Shown here: piece by piece, positions 8,845 through 21,086 of the stretch
How positions within the stretch are numbered: the stretch's first letter is position 1
Layout: every line of letters begins with the position of its first letter
DNA from: Gammaproteobacteria bacterium
GTDB taxonomy: Bacteria; Pseudomonadota; Gammaproteobacteria; Thiohalomonadales; Thiohalomonadaceae
Reading direction: 5' to 3'
Length of the DNA: 64,000 nt
NCBI GenBank assembly: GCA_023228645.1
Contig: JALOAT010000008.1
Coordinates: 39,511-103,510, forward strand
The notes under the pieces: generated by a model
Told to the model about the DNA's origin: nothing
Databases searched by the model: none
The model's input: only the letters and a program-made list of their open reading frames with translations
Position numbers and translations under genes: made by a program

Positions 8845-9934
8845 TGGTTTCGGTGGCCGGTGCATAAGGCGCCGGCGCGAGAATCGGGCTTCTACCGAGC
8901 ATGAGGTCGGCCATCAGGCGTGTGGAGGCCAGGCCAAGAACCACGCCGTTGCGATAATGGCCGGCGTTCACGAACAGGCCGCGCATGTGCGGGTGTTCGC
9001 CAATATATGGAATGCCGGTGGGCGAGCCCGGCCGCAGGCCGGCCCAATGGTGCTCGACGGGAAACCGTTCCAGGGCCGGCACCATGGCGAACGCCGCGGC
9101 CTTGAGCTCAGCGAGGGCCTCGTCGGTGGTCTGCTTGAAGAAGCCCACGTCCTCGACCGTGGAACCCGCCAGGATGCGCCCGTCGCGGCGCGGGATCAGG
9201 TAGCGATCCTGGTGCATCACCATGCGGGTAAGCAGGCCGGGCTCGGTCTTGAACAGCACCATCTGGCCGCGCACGGGCTTGATGGGCAGGGACAATCCGG
9301 TCTGCGCCAGCAGATCACCGCTCCAGGCCCCGGAAGCCACCACCGCCAGTTCGGTGTCGAGTTCGCCCGCGTGTGTCACCAACGCCTTCAGGCGTTCGCC
9401 CCGCGTGACGAAGCCGCGCACCTCCACGGCCTCGTGGATCGCCACGCCCAGCCGCAGCAGTTCGGCACGCAGCGACTGTAACAGGCGCGGATTGCGCAGC
9501 TGCGCCACGGACGGCATGAAGAGCGCCTCTGCAAAGCCCGTGGCGAGCGCCGGCTCGCAGTCGCGCAACGCAGGCTCGCCCTCGAGCACGCCGAGGTCGT
9601 AGCGCTCGCGCGCGGCCCAGGCCAATGCCTCGGCCTTCTCGTCGGTACTCAGCCACATCAATCCGCTTTGGGTCCACTCGGGATCGATGCCCGTGTTCGC
9701 GGCCAGTGCCTGCGTCAGCGCGCCGTAATGCTGCTGGCCCCAGCGCGCGAGCTGGGTAACGGCGTCGGGGTAGCGCCATGGATGCAGCGGCGAGAGGATG
9801 CCGCCGCCCGCCCAGGACGACTCGCGGCCGGTCTCGCCACGTTCGAGAAGGACGACGTCACGCCCGGCCAGCGCCAGCTCGCGAGCGGTGAGCATGCCGA
9901 TGAGGCCGCCGCCAATCACATGGATTTTTGTCAT
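8834..9934 (-). CDS. thiO: Glycine oxidase ThiO (FAD-dependent)
   Basis: A D-amino-acid-oxidase-type flavoprotein of 366 residues, starting at ATG 9934 (MTKIHVIGGGLIGML). The FAD dinucleotide-binding motif GGGLIGMLTARELALAG opens the protein. GRESSWAGGGILSPLHPW, YLIPRRDGRILAGST and HWAGLRPGSPTGIPYIG are typical of ThiO. It oxidises glycine to iminoglycine for the thiazole of thiamine. No other thi genes are in the window. The gene follows ispH at 48 bp in the same direction, as in related gammaproteobacteria. Confidence 0.9.
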   Translation of the reverse strand: MTKIHVIGGGLIGMLTARELALAGRDVVLLERGETGRESSWAGGGILSPLHPWRYPDAVTQLARWGQQHYGALTQALAANTGIDPEWTQSGLMWLSTDEKAEALAWAARERYDLGVLEGEPALRDCEPALATGFAEALFMPSVAQLRNPRLLQSLRAELLRLGVAIHEAVEVRGFVTRGERLKALVTHAGELDTELAVVASGAWSGDLLAQTGLSLPIKPVRGQMVLFKTEPGLLTRMVMHQDRYLIPRRDGRILAGSTVEDVGFFKQTTDEALAELKAAAFAMVPALERFPVEHHWAGLRPGSPTGIPYIGEHPHMRGLFVNAGHYRNGVVLGLASTRLMADLMLGRSPILAPAPYAPATETMDL

Positions 9935-9982
9935 AAAACGGAATCTCTCATAGCCGCATCCCCCGCAGGCCATGCCGCGGCG

Positions 9983-10921
9983 TCACTCGCGCTGCAAGGC
10001 CTTCGGCAACGGGAACACCACCTGCTCCGCCTGGCCTTCGTTCTCCACCGGGCCGCTCGCACCCAATTGCCGCAGGCGCTCTATCACGGCCTGTACCAAC
10101 ACCTCCGGCGCCGAGGCCCCCGCGGTGATGCCGATGCGCTGCCGGCCTTGCAACCAGTCTGGTTCGATTTCTCTTGCGTTGTCGATGAGGAAGGCCGGGG
10201 TGCCGAGCCGCTCGGCCACTTCGCGCAGGCGGTTGGAATTGGAGCTGTTGGGCGAACCCACCACGAACACCACATCGCAATGAGAGGCCAGTTCCTTCAC
10301 CGCATCCTGGCGGTTCTGCGTGGCATAGCAGATGTCGTCCTTGCGCGGCCCCTGAATGGCCGGGAAACGTTGCTTCAGTGCATTCACCACGTGCGCTGCG
10401 TCGTCGGTGGACAGGGTGGTCTGGGTGGCGTAGGCCAGATTGTCCGGATCCTGCACCGTCAGGGTTGCCACATCCGCGGGCTTTTCCACCAGGTAGATCC
10501 CGGGCCCGTCCCGGTACTGACCCAGCGTGCCCTCCACTTCCGGATGTCCTGCGTGACCGATGAAGATGACCTCGCGTCCGGCGCGCGCGTGGCGGATCAC
10601 CTCCATATGCACCTTGGTGACCAGCGGACAGGTGGCGTCGAACACGCGCAGGCCGCGCGCAGCCGCTTCGGCCTCCACCGATGGGGGCACGCCGTGGGCG
10701 CTGAAGATCACCGTGGCGTCGTCCGGCACTTGATCGAGCTCGTCCACGAACACCGCACCCTTCTCACGCAGCCGCTCCACCACGTACTTGTTGTGCACCA
10801 CCTCGTGGCGCACGTAGATGGGCGCGCCCAGCAGCTCGATGGCGCGGTCGACGACCTCGATGGCGCGGTCCACGCCGGCGCAGAAACCGCGCGGGTTGGC
10901 GAGAAGGATTCGCATGCTCAC
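9983..10921 (-). CDS. ispH: 4-hydroxy-3-methylbut-2-enyl diphosphate reductase
   Basis: Last enzyme of the MEP isoprenoid pathway: it reduces HMBPP to IPP and DMAPP with an iron-sulfur cluster. 312 residues. The three cluster cysteines are C14 ([10 protein letters not shown]), C98 (DATCPLV) and C198 ([10 protein letters not shown]), and the substrate-site motifs [20 protein letters not shown] and [12 protein letters not shown] are intact. Its ATG overlaps the stop codon of fkpB (ATGA), so it belongs to the ileS-lspA-fkpB-ispH operon. Confidence 0.98.
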   Translation of the reverse strand: MSMRILLANPRGFCAGVDRAIEVVDRAIELLGAPIYVRHEVVHNKYVVERLREKGAVFVDELDQVPDDATVIFSAHGVPPSVEAEAAARGLRVFDATCPLVTKVHMEVIRHARAGREVIFIGHAGHPEVEGTLGQYRDGPGIYLVEKPADVATLTVQDPDNLAYATQTTLSTDDAAHVVNALKQRFPAIQGPRKDDICYATQNRQDAVKELASHCDVVFVVGSPNSSNSNRLREVAERLGTPAFLIDNAREIEPDWLQGRQRIGITAGASAPEVLVQAVIERLRQLGASGPVENEGQAEQVVFPLPKALQRE

Positions 10922-11355
10922 TCCGGGGCGATGACCTCGAGGATTTCCACGTAAAACTGCAACGGCAGCCCGGCCAGCGGGTGGTTGAAATCCACCTCCA
11001 CCGTGTCAGCATCCACGGACTTCACTTCGCCGGCGATCTCGTCACCATTAGGCAGCGCGAAACTCACCAGGTTGCCTTCTGACAGTTCCAGATCGCCGAA
11101 GTCGCTGCGCGGCATGGCGTGCACGTTGCCCTCGTCGCGGGCGCCGAAGGCCTCTCCCGGCCCGAGCAGGATGCGCTCACTCCGTCCCGCCGTCATCCCG
11201 AGCAGCAACTGCTCGAGGTTCGGCGCGATGGTGCCGTCGCCGATGACGAACTCCAGCGGGCCATCGTCCAGGGTGGAATCGATCCCGGTGCCGTCCGCAT
11301 GCGAAAGCGTGTAGTGCAGGCGTACCCGCGCACCGCATCGAATGGACCTGGTCAT
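10918..11355 (-). CDS. fkpB: FKBP-type peptidyl-prolyl cis-trans isomerase (SlpA/FkpB-like)
   Basis: 145 residues from ATG 11355. The N-terminal FKBP half ([41 protein letters not shown]) is followed by an inserted chaperone-flap segment and a C-terminal return ([21 protein letters not shown]), as in SlpA-like FKBPs. FNHPLAGxxLxF is the family signature. The start overlaps the lspA stop and the stop overlaps the ispH start, indicating tight translational coupling. Confidence 0.95.
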   Translation of the reverse strand: MTRSIRCGARVRLHYTLSHADGTGIDSTLDDGPLEFVIGDGTIAPNLEQLLLGMTAGRSERILLGPGEAFGARDEGNVHAMPRSDFGDLELSEGNLVSFALPNGDEIAGEVKSVDADTVEVDFNHPLAGLPLQFYVEILEVIAPE

Positions 11356-11816
11356 GGCGATTGCCGCTGCGGCCGGAAGGCGTCGAAGAGCAGCATGGCC
11401 GCGCCCACGGTAATGGCGGAATCGGCCACGTTGAAGGCCGGCCAGTGCCAGCGCCCCGCGTAGACGTCGATGAAATCGATGACGTAGCCGAGCATGAAGC
11501 GATCCCACAGGTTGCCGAGGGCACCGCCAATCACCAGGGCGATGGCGATGGAAAGCCAGCGCTGCCCCGGCGGCACACGCCGGAGCCAAAGCACCAGCAT
11601 GGCAGTCACCACCACCGCGACGGCCGCGAAGAACCAGCGCTGCCATCCACCCTCGTCGCTGAGGAAGCTGAAGGCGGCGCCGGTGTTGTGCATCAGGGTG
11701 AGATTGAACCCCGGCAGCACGGGCACCGCCTCGTACAGCGCCAACAGCTCGCTGGCAATCGCCTTGGTGACCTGATCGAGCACCACCACCACCGCGGAAA
11801 GCCACAACCAGCGCAT
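11352..11816 (-). CDS. lspA: Lipoprotein signal peptidase (signal peptidase II)
   Basis: Inner-membrane aspartyl protease that cuts signal peptides of prolipoproteins. ATG 11816 is chosen because GAGG lies 7 nt upstream; the frame opens two codons earlier at TTG. 154 residues with four hydrophobic helices. The catalytic pair is D114 (YVIDFIDVY) and D132 (FNVADSAI), and NTGAAFSFL and GGALGNLWDR are conserved. The Shine-Dalgarno sits on the ileS stop codon. The window's own lipoproteins (at 6.1-8.1 kb) would be substrates. Confidence 0.97.
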   Translation of the reverse strand: MRWLWLSAVVVVLDQVTKAIASELLALYEAVPVLPGFNLTLMHNTGAAFSFLSDEGGWQRWFFAAVAVVVTAMLVLWLRRVPPGQRWLSIAIALVIGGALGNLWDRFMLGYVIDFIDVYAGRWHWPAFNVADSAITVGAAMLLFDAFRPQRQSP

Positions 11817-11825
11817 CAGCAAACC

Positions 11826-14672
11826 TCAGGCGAAGCGGCGCGCTTCGCCGCCGCCTTCCACGTTTTCCACGCAACGGCCGCAGATGTGCGGATGCTCCGC
11901 GTTTGCGCCGACGTCTTCGCGATGATGCCAGCAGCGCACGCACTTGGGATGGGCGGACGGCCGCACCTCCACCCAAATTTCGTCCTTGCTGCTCAAGGTA
12001 ACGTGCGCCGCGTTTTCCGGCGGCGTGGTGATCAGGCGTACGTTGGCGTAGGAGGTGATGAGCGCAAAGCGCAGCTCGTCACCGAGACGCACGAGTTTGT
12101 CGTGGATCTCGCGTCCGGCGTGGATGTCCACTTCCGCATCCAGCGAGGCGCCGATGCCGCCGGCGACGCGCAGGCGCTCCAGCTCTGTGTTCACTGCATC
12201 GCGCACTTCCAGGATCTGCGCCCAGTAATCCAGGCCCATGCCCTGGTCGTCGCCCAGTGCCGGGAACTGATACCAGGTGGCGAGAAAGACCGACTCGCCA
12301 CGCTCACCGGGCAGATGGCTCCAGATCTCCTCGGCGGTGAAGCTGAGGATGGGCGCAATCCAGCGCGCGAAGGCCTCGGCGATGTGATAGAGCGCGGTCT
12401 GCGTGGAGCGGCGCGCCGTGCTGTCGGCCTTCGCGGTGTACTGGCGGTCCTTGATGACGTCGAGATAGAACGCGCCCATGTCCACCGAGCAGAAGTTGTG
12501 CACCTTCTGGTAGATGAGGTGGAACTCGTAAGCCTCATAGGCAGCGACCAGTTCCTGCTGCAACTGCTGCGCACGCGCCACGGCCCAGCGGTCGAGCGCC
12601 ACCATGTCGGCGGGCGCCACGGCGTGCTGCGCGGGGTCGAAGCCCTTGAGGTTGGCAAGGAAGAAGCGCGCGGTGTTGCGGATGCGGCGATAGGCGTCGG
12701 CGGTGCGCTTGAGGATTTCGTCCGACACGCTCATCTCGCCGCGGTAATCCGTGGCCGCCACCCACAGGCGCAGGATGTCGGCGCCCAGCTGGTTCACCAC
12801 CTGCTGCGGCGCCACCACGTTGCCCTTGGACTTGGACATCTTCTGGCCCTTGGCGTCCACGGTGAAGCCGTGGGTGAGCACCTGCTTGTAGGGTGCGACC
12901 TGGCGCATGGCCACGGAAGTGAGCAGCGAGGACTGGAACCAGCCGCGGTGCTGATCGGAACCTTCCAGGTACAAATCGGCCGCGGGGAAGTCCGTCATGC
13001 CTTCGCGGCTCTCCAGCACGGCATAGTGCGTCACGCCGGAGTCGAACCACACGTCCAGGGTGTCGCGCACCTTGTCGTAATTCTCCGCCTCGGCGCCGAG
13101 CAGGTCGGCCGGCTCCAGACCGAACCAGGCATCGATGCCCTGCTGTTCGATGCGCTTGGCTATTTCCTCGATGAGGCGCGGTGTCTCGGGATGCAGGTCA
13201 CCGGTCTGCTTGTGCACGAACAGGGCGATGGGCACGCCCCAGGTGCGCTGGCGCGAGATGCACCAGTCGGGACGGTTCTGCACCATGGCCTCGATGCGTG
13301 CCTGGCCCCACTCGGGCACCCAGCGCGTGGCGGCGATGGCCTTGAGCGCATCGCTGCGCAGGCCGTTCTGCTCCATGCTGATGAACCACTGCGGCGTGGC
13401 GCGGAAGATGATGGGCGTCTTGTGGCGCCAGCAGTGCGGGTAGCTATGGCGCAGGTTCTCCGCGTGCACCAGCGCGCCGTGCGCCTTCAGCACCTCCATC
13501 ACCGCGCCGTTGGCCTTGAGCACGTGCTGGCCGGCGAACAGTTCGGTGTCCGGCAGGAACTTGCCGTCACCGCCCACCGGGTTGTCCACCTTGAGGCCAT
13601 AGCGCATGCCCACCATATAGTCTTCCTGACCGTGACCGGGGGCCGTGTGCACCGCGCCGGTACCGGCCTCGAGGGTGACGTGCTCGCCCAGGATGACCGG
13701 CACTTCACGGTTGTAGAACGGGTGCTTGAGCTTCACGCCTTCCAGGTCGCTGCCGCGGCAGTAAGCCACCACGCGGTAGTTCTCCACGCCCCAGCGCAGC
13801 ATCACGTCCTTGAGCAGGGCATCGGCGACGACGAGGCGCTCCGGCTCGTGGCCGTCCACGCCGTCGGTCTGCACTACCACGTATTCCAGCTCGGCATTGA
13901 GCGCCACTGCCTGGTTGGCGGGCAACGTCCAGGGCGTAGTGGTCCAGATCACCACGGCGATGGGCCCCTGCCCTTCGTGCTGCTCCACGTGATGGCAGCG
14001 CTGCATGAAGGCCACCTCGTCGAGCACCTCGAAGCGCACGTCGATGGCGGGCGAGGTCTTGTCCTCGTACTCCACTTCCGCTTCCGCGAGGGCTGAGCCG
14101 CAGTCGGTGCACCAGTGCACGGGCTTGTAGCCCTTGTGCACGTGGCCGCGCTCCACGATGCGACCGAGGGCACGCACGATGTCGGCCTCGAAACGGAAAT
14201 CCATGGTGAGGTATGGACGCTCCCAGTCACCGAACACGCCCAGGCGCTTGAAGTCCTCGCGCTGGCCGTTCACCTGCTCGGCGGCGTAGTCGCGGCAGGC
14301 CTGGCGGAAGGTCTTCGGATCCACCTGGGTGCCGGCCTTGCCGATGCTCTTCTCCACCTGCAGTTCAATGGGCAGGCCGTGGCAGTCCCAGCCCGGGATG
14401 TAGGGCGCGTCGAAGCCGCTCAGGGTCTTGGCCTTGACGATGATGTCCTTGAGCACCTTGTTGACCGCATGGCCGATGTGGATGCTGCCGTTGGCGTACG
14501 GCGGGCCGTCGTGCAACACGAAACGCGGACGCCCCTCACCGGCCGCGCGCAGGCGACCGTAGAGGTCCATCCCCGCCCAGCGCTTGAGCGCCTCCGGCTC
14601 CCGCTGCGGCAGGTTGCCGCGCATGGGGAAGGCGGTGTCGGGCAGGTTCAAGGTGTCTTTATAGTCCTTCAC
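11826..14672 (-). CDS. ileS: Isoleucyl-tRNA synthetase
   Basis: Class I synthetase, 948 residues, charging tRNA-Ile with a CP1 editing domain. HIGH is at residues 65-68, KMSKS at 611-615, and the C-terminal zinc finger uses C911, C914, C931 and C934. [10 protein letters not shown] and [21 protein letters not shown] are typical of the bacterial (mupirocin-sensitive type) branch. ribF lies 33 bp upstream and lspA directly downstream, the conserved ribF-ileS-lspA order. Confidence 0.98.
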   Translation of the reverse strand: MKDYKDTLNLPDTAFPMRGNLPQREPEALKRWAGMDLYGRLRAAGEGRPRFVLHDGPPYANGSIHIGHAVNKVLKDIIVKAKTLSGFDAPYIPGWDCHGLPIELQVEKSIGKAGTQVDPKTFRQACRDYAAEQVNGQREDFKRLGVFGDWERPYLTMDFRFEADIVRALGRIVERGHVHKGYKPVHWCTDCGSALAEAEVEYEDKTSPAIDVRFEVLDEVAFMQRCHHVEQHEGQGPIAVVIWTTTPWTLPANQAVALNAELEYVVVQTDGVDGHEPERLVVADALLKDVMLRWGVENYRVVAYCRGSDLEGVKLKHPFYNREVPVILGEHVTLEAGTGAVHTAPGHGQEDYMVGMRYGLKVDNPVGGDGKFLPDTELFAGQHVLKANGAVMEVLKAHGALVHAENLRHSYPHCWRHKTPIIFRATPQWFISMEQNGLRSDALKAIAATRWVPEWGQARIEAMVQNRPDWCISRQRTWGVPIALFVHKQTGDLHPETPRLIEEIAKRIEQQGIDAWFGLEPADLLGAEAENYDKVRDTLDVWFDSGVTHYAVLESREGMTDFPAADLYLEGSDQHRGWFQSSLLTSVAMRQVAPYKQVLTHGFTVDAKGQKMSKSKGNVVAPQQVVNQLGADILRLWVAATDYRGEMSVSDEILKRTADAYRRIRNTARFFLANLKGFDPAQHAVAPADMVALDRWAVARAQQLQQELVAAYEAYEFHLIYQKVHNFCSVDMGAFYLDVIKDRQYTAKADSTARRSTQTALYHIAEAFARWIAPILSFTAEEIWSHLPGERGESVFLATWYQFPALGDDQGMGLDYWAQILEVRDAVNTELERLRVAGGIGASLDAEVDIHAGREIHDKLVRLGDELRFALITSYANVRLITTPPENAAHVTLSSKDEIWVEVRPSAHPKCVRCWHHREDVGANAEHPHICGRCVENVEGGGEARRFA

Positions 14673-14705
14673 AGGTGCCTCTCTGCTTGAATCCGTGCGG
14701 CGCGG

Positions 14706-15641
14706 TCAGCGACCGCTCGCCGCGAAATAGGCCCGCGCGGCGCGGGCATCCAGTGCGATCTGTTGCTTCAGGGCTTCGAGCGAGTCGAAGCGCTGCTCGG
14801 GGCGCAGCTTGTGCAGGAATTCGATCTCCACGTGACGACCGTAGATGTCGCCGGCGAAGTCGAACAGATGCACTTCCAGGAGCGCGCGCGTGCCGTCCAC
14901 GGTGGGGCGCACGCCCACGTTCGCCACGCCCGGCCACGGGTGCTCGGCCACGCCGCGCATCTCCACCACGAACACGCCGTCGAGCGGCACGTTGCGGCGG
15001 TGCAGATGGATGTTGGCGGTGGGGAAGCCGATGGAGCGGCCGCGCTTGTCGCCGTGTGCCACGCGTCCGCAGACGTAATAGGGCGCACCGAGGAAGCGCG
15101 CGGCCTTGCCGATATCGCCGCGCATCAGCGCCTCGCGCACCGCCGTACTGCTCACGCGCTCCCCTTCCAGCAGGAAGCTGCCCATGCGCGCCACCTCGAA
15201 ACCGTGTTCCCGGCCGGCGCTGGTGAGCGTGTCGAAATCGCCGCCGCGCCTGGCGCCATAACGGAAATCGTCACCCACCAACACGTAGCGCGCGCCGAGG
15301 GTGTCGAGCAGTACGCGCTGCACAAAGTCCTCGGCGGAAAGCGCGGCGAATTGGGCGTCGAAGCGCACACAAACCACCCGATCGAGCCCAAGCTGCGCGA
15401 GTATTTCGAGTTTTTCGCGCAGGCGCATCAGGCGTGCCGGCGCGCGTTCCGGAACGAAGTATTCGGACGGTTGCGGCTCGAACAGCATCACCACCGCCGG
15501 CAGACCGAGTGCGCCCGCGCGCTCCTTGAGCCGCGCGAGCATGGCGCGATGGCCGCGGTGCACACCGTCGAAGTTGCCAATGGTGAGCGCGCAGCCACGG
15601 TGATGAGGCCGGAGGTTGTGCAGCCCGCGGATGAGTTCCAT
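14706..15641 (-). CDS. ribF: Bifunctional riboflavin kinase / FAD synthetase
   Basis: 311 residues from ATG 15641 (MELIRGLHNLRPHHRGCALTIGNFDGVHRGH). The N-terminal half is the FMN adenylyltransferase (GNFDGVHRGHRAML; YVLVGDDFRYGARRGGDF). The C-terminal half is the riboflavin kinase (GRSIGFPTANIHL, VANVGVRPTVDG, VHLFDFAGDIYG, EFLHKLRPEQRFDSLEAL). It makes FMN then FAD. The frame is open 13 codons further upstream but that extension is not conserved-looking. It is followed by ileS. Confidence 0.97.
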   Translation of the reverse strand: MELIRGLHNLRPHHRGCALTIGNFDGVHRGHRAMLARLKERAGALGLPAVVMLFEPQPSEYFVPERAPARLMRLREKLEILAQLGLDRVVCVRFDAQFAALSAEDFVQRVLLDTLGARYVLVGDDFRYGARRGGDFDTLTSAGREHGFEVARMGSFLLEGERVSSTAVREALMRGDIGKAARFLGAPYYVCGRVAHGDKRGRSIGFPTANIHLHRRNVPLDGVFVVEMRGVAEHPWPGVANVGVRPTVDGTRALLEVHLFDFAGDIYGRHVEIEFLHKLRPEQRFDSLEALKQQIALDARAARAYFAASGR

Positions 15642-15692
15642 CGAAGAGTCGTAGCGGCAAAGTGCCTGATTATAAGCCACCGCCCACCCTTG

Positions 15693-17249
15693 TCACGGCC
15701 TGCGACCGCGGAGCTCGGACAGGCGCATGCCGAGGGCAAGCAGGGTGATGCCATAGACCAGGGCACCGGCGCCGATCAGCCCCGCCAGCCAGAGCGCGCG
15801 GTCCAGGGCGCCCAGGGTGAGCCAGTCGGCCAGGGTGCCCGAGGCAAACCACAGCACCGCGGCCATGGCCAGATTCGCCAGCACGGCGCGCAGGGCGAAC
15901 AGTCCCCAGCCGGGCGACGCGCGCCACACCCGATCTGCCCGCAGGCGACGGAATAACAGGCCCACGTTCAGGTAGGCGGCCAGGGACGTGGCCAGGGCCA
16001 GGCCCGCGTGCAGCCCCGATACGCCGCGCATGGCGAGCGGCACGATCACGGCCAGGTTGAAGGCCATGTTGAACACCACGGCATAGACCCCGAAGCGCAC
16101 CGGGGTGCGGGTGTCCTGGCGTGCATAAAAGCCGGGCGCCAGCACCTTCACCAGCATGAAGGCCACCAGTCCCAGGCTGAAGGTGACCAGGCTCAGGGTC
16201 GCCATGCGCGCGTCCTCGTCGGTGAAGGCGCCGTAGTGGAACAAGGTGACCAGCATGGGCCCGGCCAGCAGCGCCAGGCCCAAGGTCGCCGGCACGCCGA
16301 TCAGCAGCACCCAGCGCACCGCCCAGTCCAGGGTGCGCGCGAAATCCTCGGGCGCCGCCTCCGCATGCTGGCGCGAGAGATTGGGCAGGATCACGGTGCC
16401 AAGCGCCACACCGAACACGCCGAGCGGAAATTCCACCAGCCGGTCGGAGTAATAGAGCCAGGACACGCTGCCGGTCACCAGGAAGGAGGCGATGATGGTG
16501 TCCACCAGCAGGTTCACCTGGGCGACCGACGAGCCGAAAATGGCCGGCAGCATGAGCTTGAGGATGCGGCGCACCCCTGGGTCGCGCCAGCCCCAGCGCG
16601 GGCGTGCCAGCAAGCCGAGGCGTGCCACCGCAGGCAACTGAAAACCCAGTTGCACCAGACCGGCCAGGAACACGCCCCAGGCAAGGGCCTCAATGGGTTG
16701 CGCGAAGTACGGCGCCGCCCACAGGGCCGCGGCAATGAGGATGACGTTCAGCCAGACCGGCGTGATCGCCGGCACGGCGAAGCGGCTGTAGGTGTTCAGC
16801 ACGCCGCCCACCAGTGCGGCCATGGAGATGAACAGGATGTACGGGAAGGTGATGCGCAGCAGCTCCGAGGTGAGCGCAAACTTCTCGCCTTCACCGACGA
16901 ATCCTGGCGCGAACAGCATCACGAGCAACGGCGCGCCGAGCATGCCTGCGACGCTCAGCAGGGTCAGCACCCCGCCCAGGGTGCCGGCTGCATCGGCGAT
17001 CAGGACACGCACCTCCGCTACCGGACGCTGTGCCTTGTACTCGGAGAGCACCGGCACGAACGCCTGGGAGAAGGCGCCCTCGGCAAACAGCCGGCGCATG
17101 AAATTGGGGATCTTGAAGGCGACGAAAAAGGCGTCGGTGCCGAGGCCCGCACCGAACACGCGCGCAATGACCACGTCCCGGATGAAGCCGAGCACCCGGG
17201 AGATCATGGTCAACCCGCCGACCGTGGCGGTGGAACGAAGGAGGCCCAT
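15693..17249 (-). CDS. murJ: Lipid II flippase MurJ
   Basis: 518-residue MOP-superfamily membrane protein with about fourteen hydrophobic helices, exporting lipid II for peptidoglycan synthesis. The start MGLLRSTATVGGLTMISRVLGFIRDVVIARVFG and the segments AFFVAFKIPNFMRRLFAEGAFSQAFVPVLSEY and VKVLAPGFYARQDTRTPVRFG are hallmarks. It lies between rpsT and ribF on the minus strand. The 319 bases upstream of its ATG carry repeats rather than a recognisable promoter. Confidence 0.97.
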   Translation of the reverse strand: MGLLRSTATVGGLTMISRVLGFIRDVVIARVFGAGLGTDAFFVAFKIPNFMRRLFAEGAFSQAFVPVLSEYKAQRPVAEVRVLIADAAGTLGGVLTLLSVAGMLGAPLLVMLFAPGFVGEGEKFALTSELLRITFPYILFISMAALVGGVLNTYSRFAVPAITPVWLNVILIAAALWAAPYFAQPIEALAWGVFLAGLVQLGFQLPAVARLGLLARPRWGWRDPGVRRILKLMLPAIFGSSVAQVNLLVDTIIASFLVTGSVSWLYYSDRLVEFPLGVFGVALGTVILPNLSRQHAEAAPEDFARTLDWAVRWVLLIGVPATLGLALLAGPMLVTLFHYGAFTDEDARMATLSLVTFSLGLVAFMLVKVLAPGFYARQDTRTPVRFGVYAVVFNMAFNLAVIVPLAMRGVSGLHAGLALATSLAAYLNVGLLFRRLRADRVWRASPGWGLFALRAVLANLAMAAVLWFASGTLADWLTLGALDRALWLAGLIGAGALVYGITLLALGMRLSELRGRRP

Positions 17250-17309
17250 AGGCGTGCCGCGCTGGGAAAGCGCACGATGATACGAAATTGGGGGAGGAAA
17301 AGCCTAAAC

Positions 17310-17351
17310 CACGGGGGACACGGGGGACACGGGGGACACGGGGGACACGGG
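17310..17351. repeat. Tandem repeat, unit CACGGGGGA
   Basis: Four full 9-bp units plus a partial sixth-base unit (42 bp). An inverted version, CCCCGTGTCCCCCGTGGTT, lies at 17464-17482, so the tandem array forms the left outer arm of a larger inverted structure enclosing repeat copy A. Confidence 0.9.
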
Positions 17352-17366
17352 TATTGGTCCGAGCCC

Positions 17367-17450
17367 GTAGGAGCCGACACCGTCGGCGAATCGTGTCCGG
17401 TTACCGCCCGGTGGTTGGGAAGACCGTTCGCCCACGGTGTGGGCTCCTAC
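17367..17450. repeat. Dispersed intergenic repeat, copy A
   Basis: 84 bp bounded by GTAGGAGCC and its complement GGCTCCTAC. The left half contains GACACCGTCGGCGAA and the right half TTCGCCCACGGTGTGGGC, so each end is an imperfect hairpin. The element is nearly identical to the reverse complement of copy B on the other side of rpsT. Confidence 0.88.
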
Positions 17451-17512
17451 AACATTCATTTACCCCGTGTCCCCCGTGGTTAACTCTTCGCCTCGAAAGG
17501 CTCGGACGTCGG

Positions 17513-17541
17513 AAAAAGGAAAAGGCCGGTAAAACCGGCCT
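17513..17541 (-). terminator. rpsT terminator
   Basis: On the minus strand GGCCGGT-TTT-ACCGGCC is followed by a broken T tract (TTTTCCTTTTT). It lies 28 bases past the rpsT stop. Confidence 0.8.
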
Positions 17542-17568
17542 CTTCCAGGAACACAAAGCAGCCTTGCC

Positions 17569-17829
17569 TTACAGGGCGCGGATGCGCGTGTTCAGGCGGC
17601 TCTTGTGTCGAGCAGCGGCATTCTTGTGGATGATGCCCTTGCCGGTCATCTTGTCGAGGACGGGCACGGCGGCCTTGTAGGCAGCCTCGGCCTGGGCCTT
17701 GTCGCCGCCGGCGATAGCCTTCACCACCTTCTTGACGGAGGTGCGGAGCATGGACAGCTTGCTCGCGTTCTGCTGGCGGCGCTTCTCGGCCTGGCGGGCG
17801 CGCTTCGCGGCTTGCGCAGTGTTAGCCAA
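17569..17829 (-). CDS. rpsT: 30S ribosomal protein S20
   Basis: 86 residues, highly basic and helical ([25 protein letters not shown] ... [17 protein letters not shown]), as expected for S20, which binds 16S rRNA early in 30S assembly. A Shine-Dalgarno GGGAGA lies before the ATG. It forms a single-gene unit with its own promoter and terminator, bracketed on both sides by copies of a dispersed repeat in opposite orientation. Confidence 0.98.
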   Translation of the reverse strand: MANTAQAAKRARQAEKRRQQNASKLSMLRTSVKKVVKAIAGGDKAQAEAAYKAAVPVLDKMTGKGIIHKNAAARHKSRLNTRIRAL

Positions 17830-17871
17830 GGTGAGTCTCCCTAAAAAAATTCGGTAGCACGGAAAGGCCGC

Positions 17872-17902
17872 ATAGTGTGCGCATTCGCCTCCCCGATGTC
17901 AA
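17872..17902 (-). promoter_or_regulatory. Candidate rpsT promoter
   Basis: On the minus strand a perfect -35 TTGACA (17897-17902) and CACTAT (17872-17877) separated by 19 nt, longer than the ideal 17. This is the only good -35 in the gap, and it lies between repeat copy B and the gene. Confidence 0.5.
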
Positions 17903-17951
17903 CGGCCTGAGAGAAAAGCCTTAACACGGAAACACGGGGTCTATGAATCTT

Positions 17952-18032
17952 GTAGGAGCCCACACCGTGGGCGAACGGTCTCCCCAACCGCCGGGTAACC
18001 AGACACGATTCGCCGACGGTGTCGGCTCCTAC
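17952..18032. repeat. Dispersed intergenic repeat, copy B (inverted relative to A)
   Basis: 81 bp, GTAGGAGCCCACACCGTG ... GTCGGCTCCTAC. Its reverse complement aligns with copy A over the full length, with only a handful of substitutions and a short length difference in the middle (CCGCCGGG versus the A-side CCGCCCGGT region). Outer flanks also resemble each other (ACACGGGG and its complement). Confidence 0.88.
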
Positions 18033-18075
18033 GGCCCGGACAAATCCCCGTGTTCCCTGTGTTTGCGCTTTGTTC

Positions 18076-20396
<2,321 letters not shown>

Positions 20397-20654
20397 TTAT
20401 TCGGCCACCACGGAGACGTACCGGCGCTGATGCGGACCCTTCACTTCGAACACGACGCGGCCGTCGACCTTGGCGAACAGGGTGTCGTCACTGCCGATAC
20501 CCACGCCGTTACCGGGATGGAACGCGGTGCCGCGCTGACGGACCAGGATGTTGCCGGCCAGGACCTGCTCGCCGCCGAAGCGCTTCACGCCCAGGCGCTT
20601 GGCAATGGAATCGCGGCCGTTACGGGTGCTGCCACCCGCCTTTTTGTGTGCCAT
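20397..20654 (-). CDS. rpmA: 50S ribosomal protein L27
   Basis: 85 residues ([16 protein letters not shown] ... [23 protein letters not shown]). The N-terminus begins directly with MAHKK, the form that reaches the peptidyl-transferase centre without needing the Firmicutes-type cleavage. It lies 17 bp downstream of rplU, the universal L21-L27 pair. Confidence 0.98.
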   Translation of the reverse strand: MAHKKAGGSTRNGRDSIAKRLGVKRFGGEQVLAGNILVRQRGTAFHPGNGVGIGSDDTLFAKVDGRVVFEVKGPHQRRYVSVVAE

Positions 20655-20671
20655 GGCTGTTCTACCTCAAA

Positions 20672-20986
20672 TTAGCCGGCCTGGATGCCGGTGATCTTCA
20701 GTTCCGTGTAGTCCTGGCGATGGCCAGCACGCTTCATGTAGTGCTTGCGGCGGCGGAACTTGAGGATGTGCACCTTCTCACCACGGCCGTGAGCGGTCAC
20801 GGTGGCGGTCACCTTGCCGCCAGCCACAAAGGGAGCGCCGATCTTGATGTTGTCGCCGTCGGCGATCATCAGGACTTCGCTCAGTTCGATGTCGGCGCCC
20901 ACGTCCGCGGAGAGCTTCTCCACGCGCAACGTTTCGCCTTCAGAAATCCGGTACTGCTTGCCGCCAGTCTTGACTACAGCGTACAT
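20672..20986 (-). CDS. rplU: 50S ribosomal protein L21
   Basis: 104 residues from ATG 20986 ([25 protein letters not shown] ... [28 protein letters not shown]), the standard L21 length; the longer upstream frame is ruled out because it covers the promoter. First gene of the rplU-rpmA operon, divergent from ispB. Confidence 0.97.
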   Translation of the reverse strand: MYAVVKTGGKQYRISEGETLRVEKLSADVGADIELSEVLMIADGDNIKIGAPFVAGGKVTATVTAHGRGEKVHILKFRRRKHYMKRAGHRQDYTELKITGIQAG

Positions 20987-21027
20987 GGCCGCCTTACTCC
21001 AACAGGTCAAGGGTCGAAAGACCGGCA

Positions 21028-21056
21028 ATTCTAACGACCCGAGTCGACCAGGTCAA
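21028..21056 (-). promoter_or_regulatory. Sigma-70 promoter of rplU-rpmA
   Basis: Minus strand TTGACC (21051-21056), 17-nt spacer, TAGAAT (21028-21033). Close to consensus and about 40 bp before the rplU start. Confidence 0.75.
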
Positions 21057-21086
21057 ACATCTTCACACCTGCCCCCATGCGATTCC

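Larger units (their letters stand above)
17250..17568. other. Intergenic region murJ-rpsT with repeats and no gene
   Basis: It holds a 9-bp tandem repeat, repeat copy A with its outer arms, and the rpsT terminator (each listed separately). I see no credible coding sequence. The murJ promoter was not located with confidence. Confidence 0.8.

Noticed and set aside
11361..14096. Plus-strand 911-codon open frame opposite ileS
   Set aside because: It mirrors isoleucyl-tRNA synthetase codons (His/Arg/Gly-rich, no domains). A long antisense frame is expected at this GC content.
17310..17351. Possible CRISPR-like array
   Set aside because: The 9-bp units are directly adjacent with no spacers, and no cas genes are in the window.
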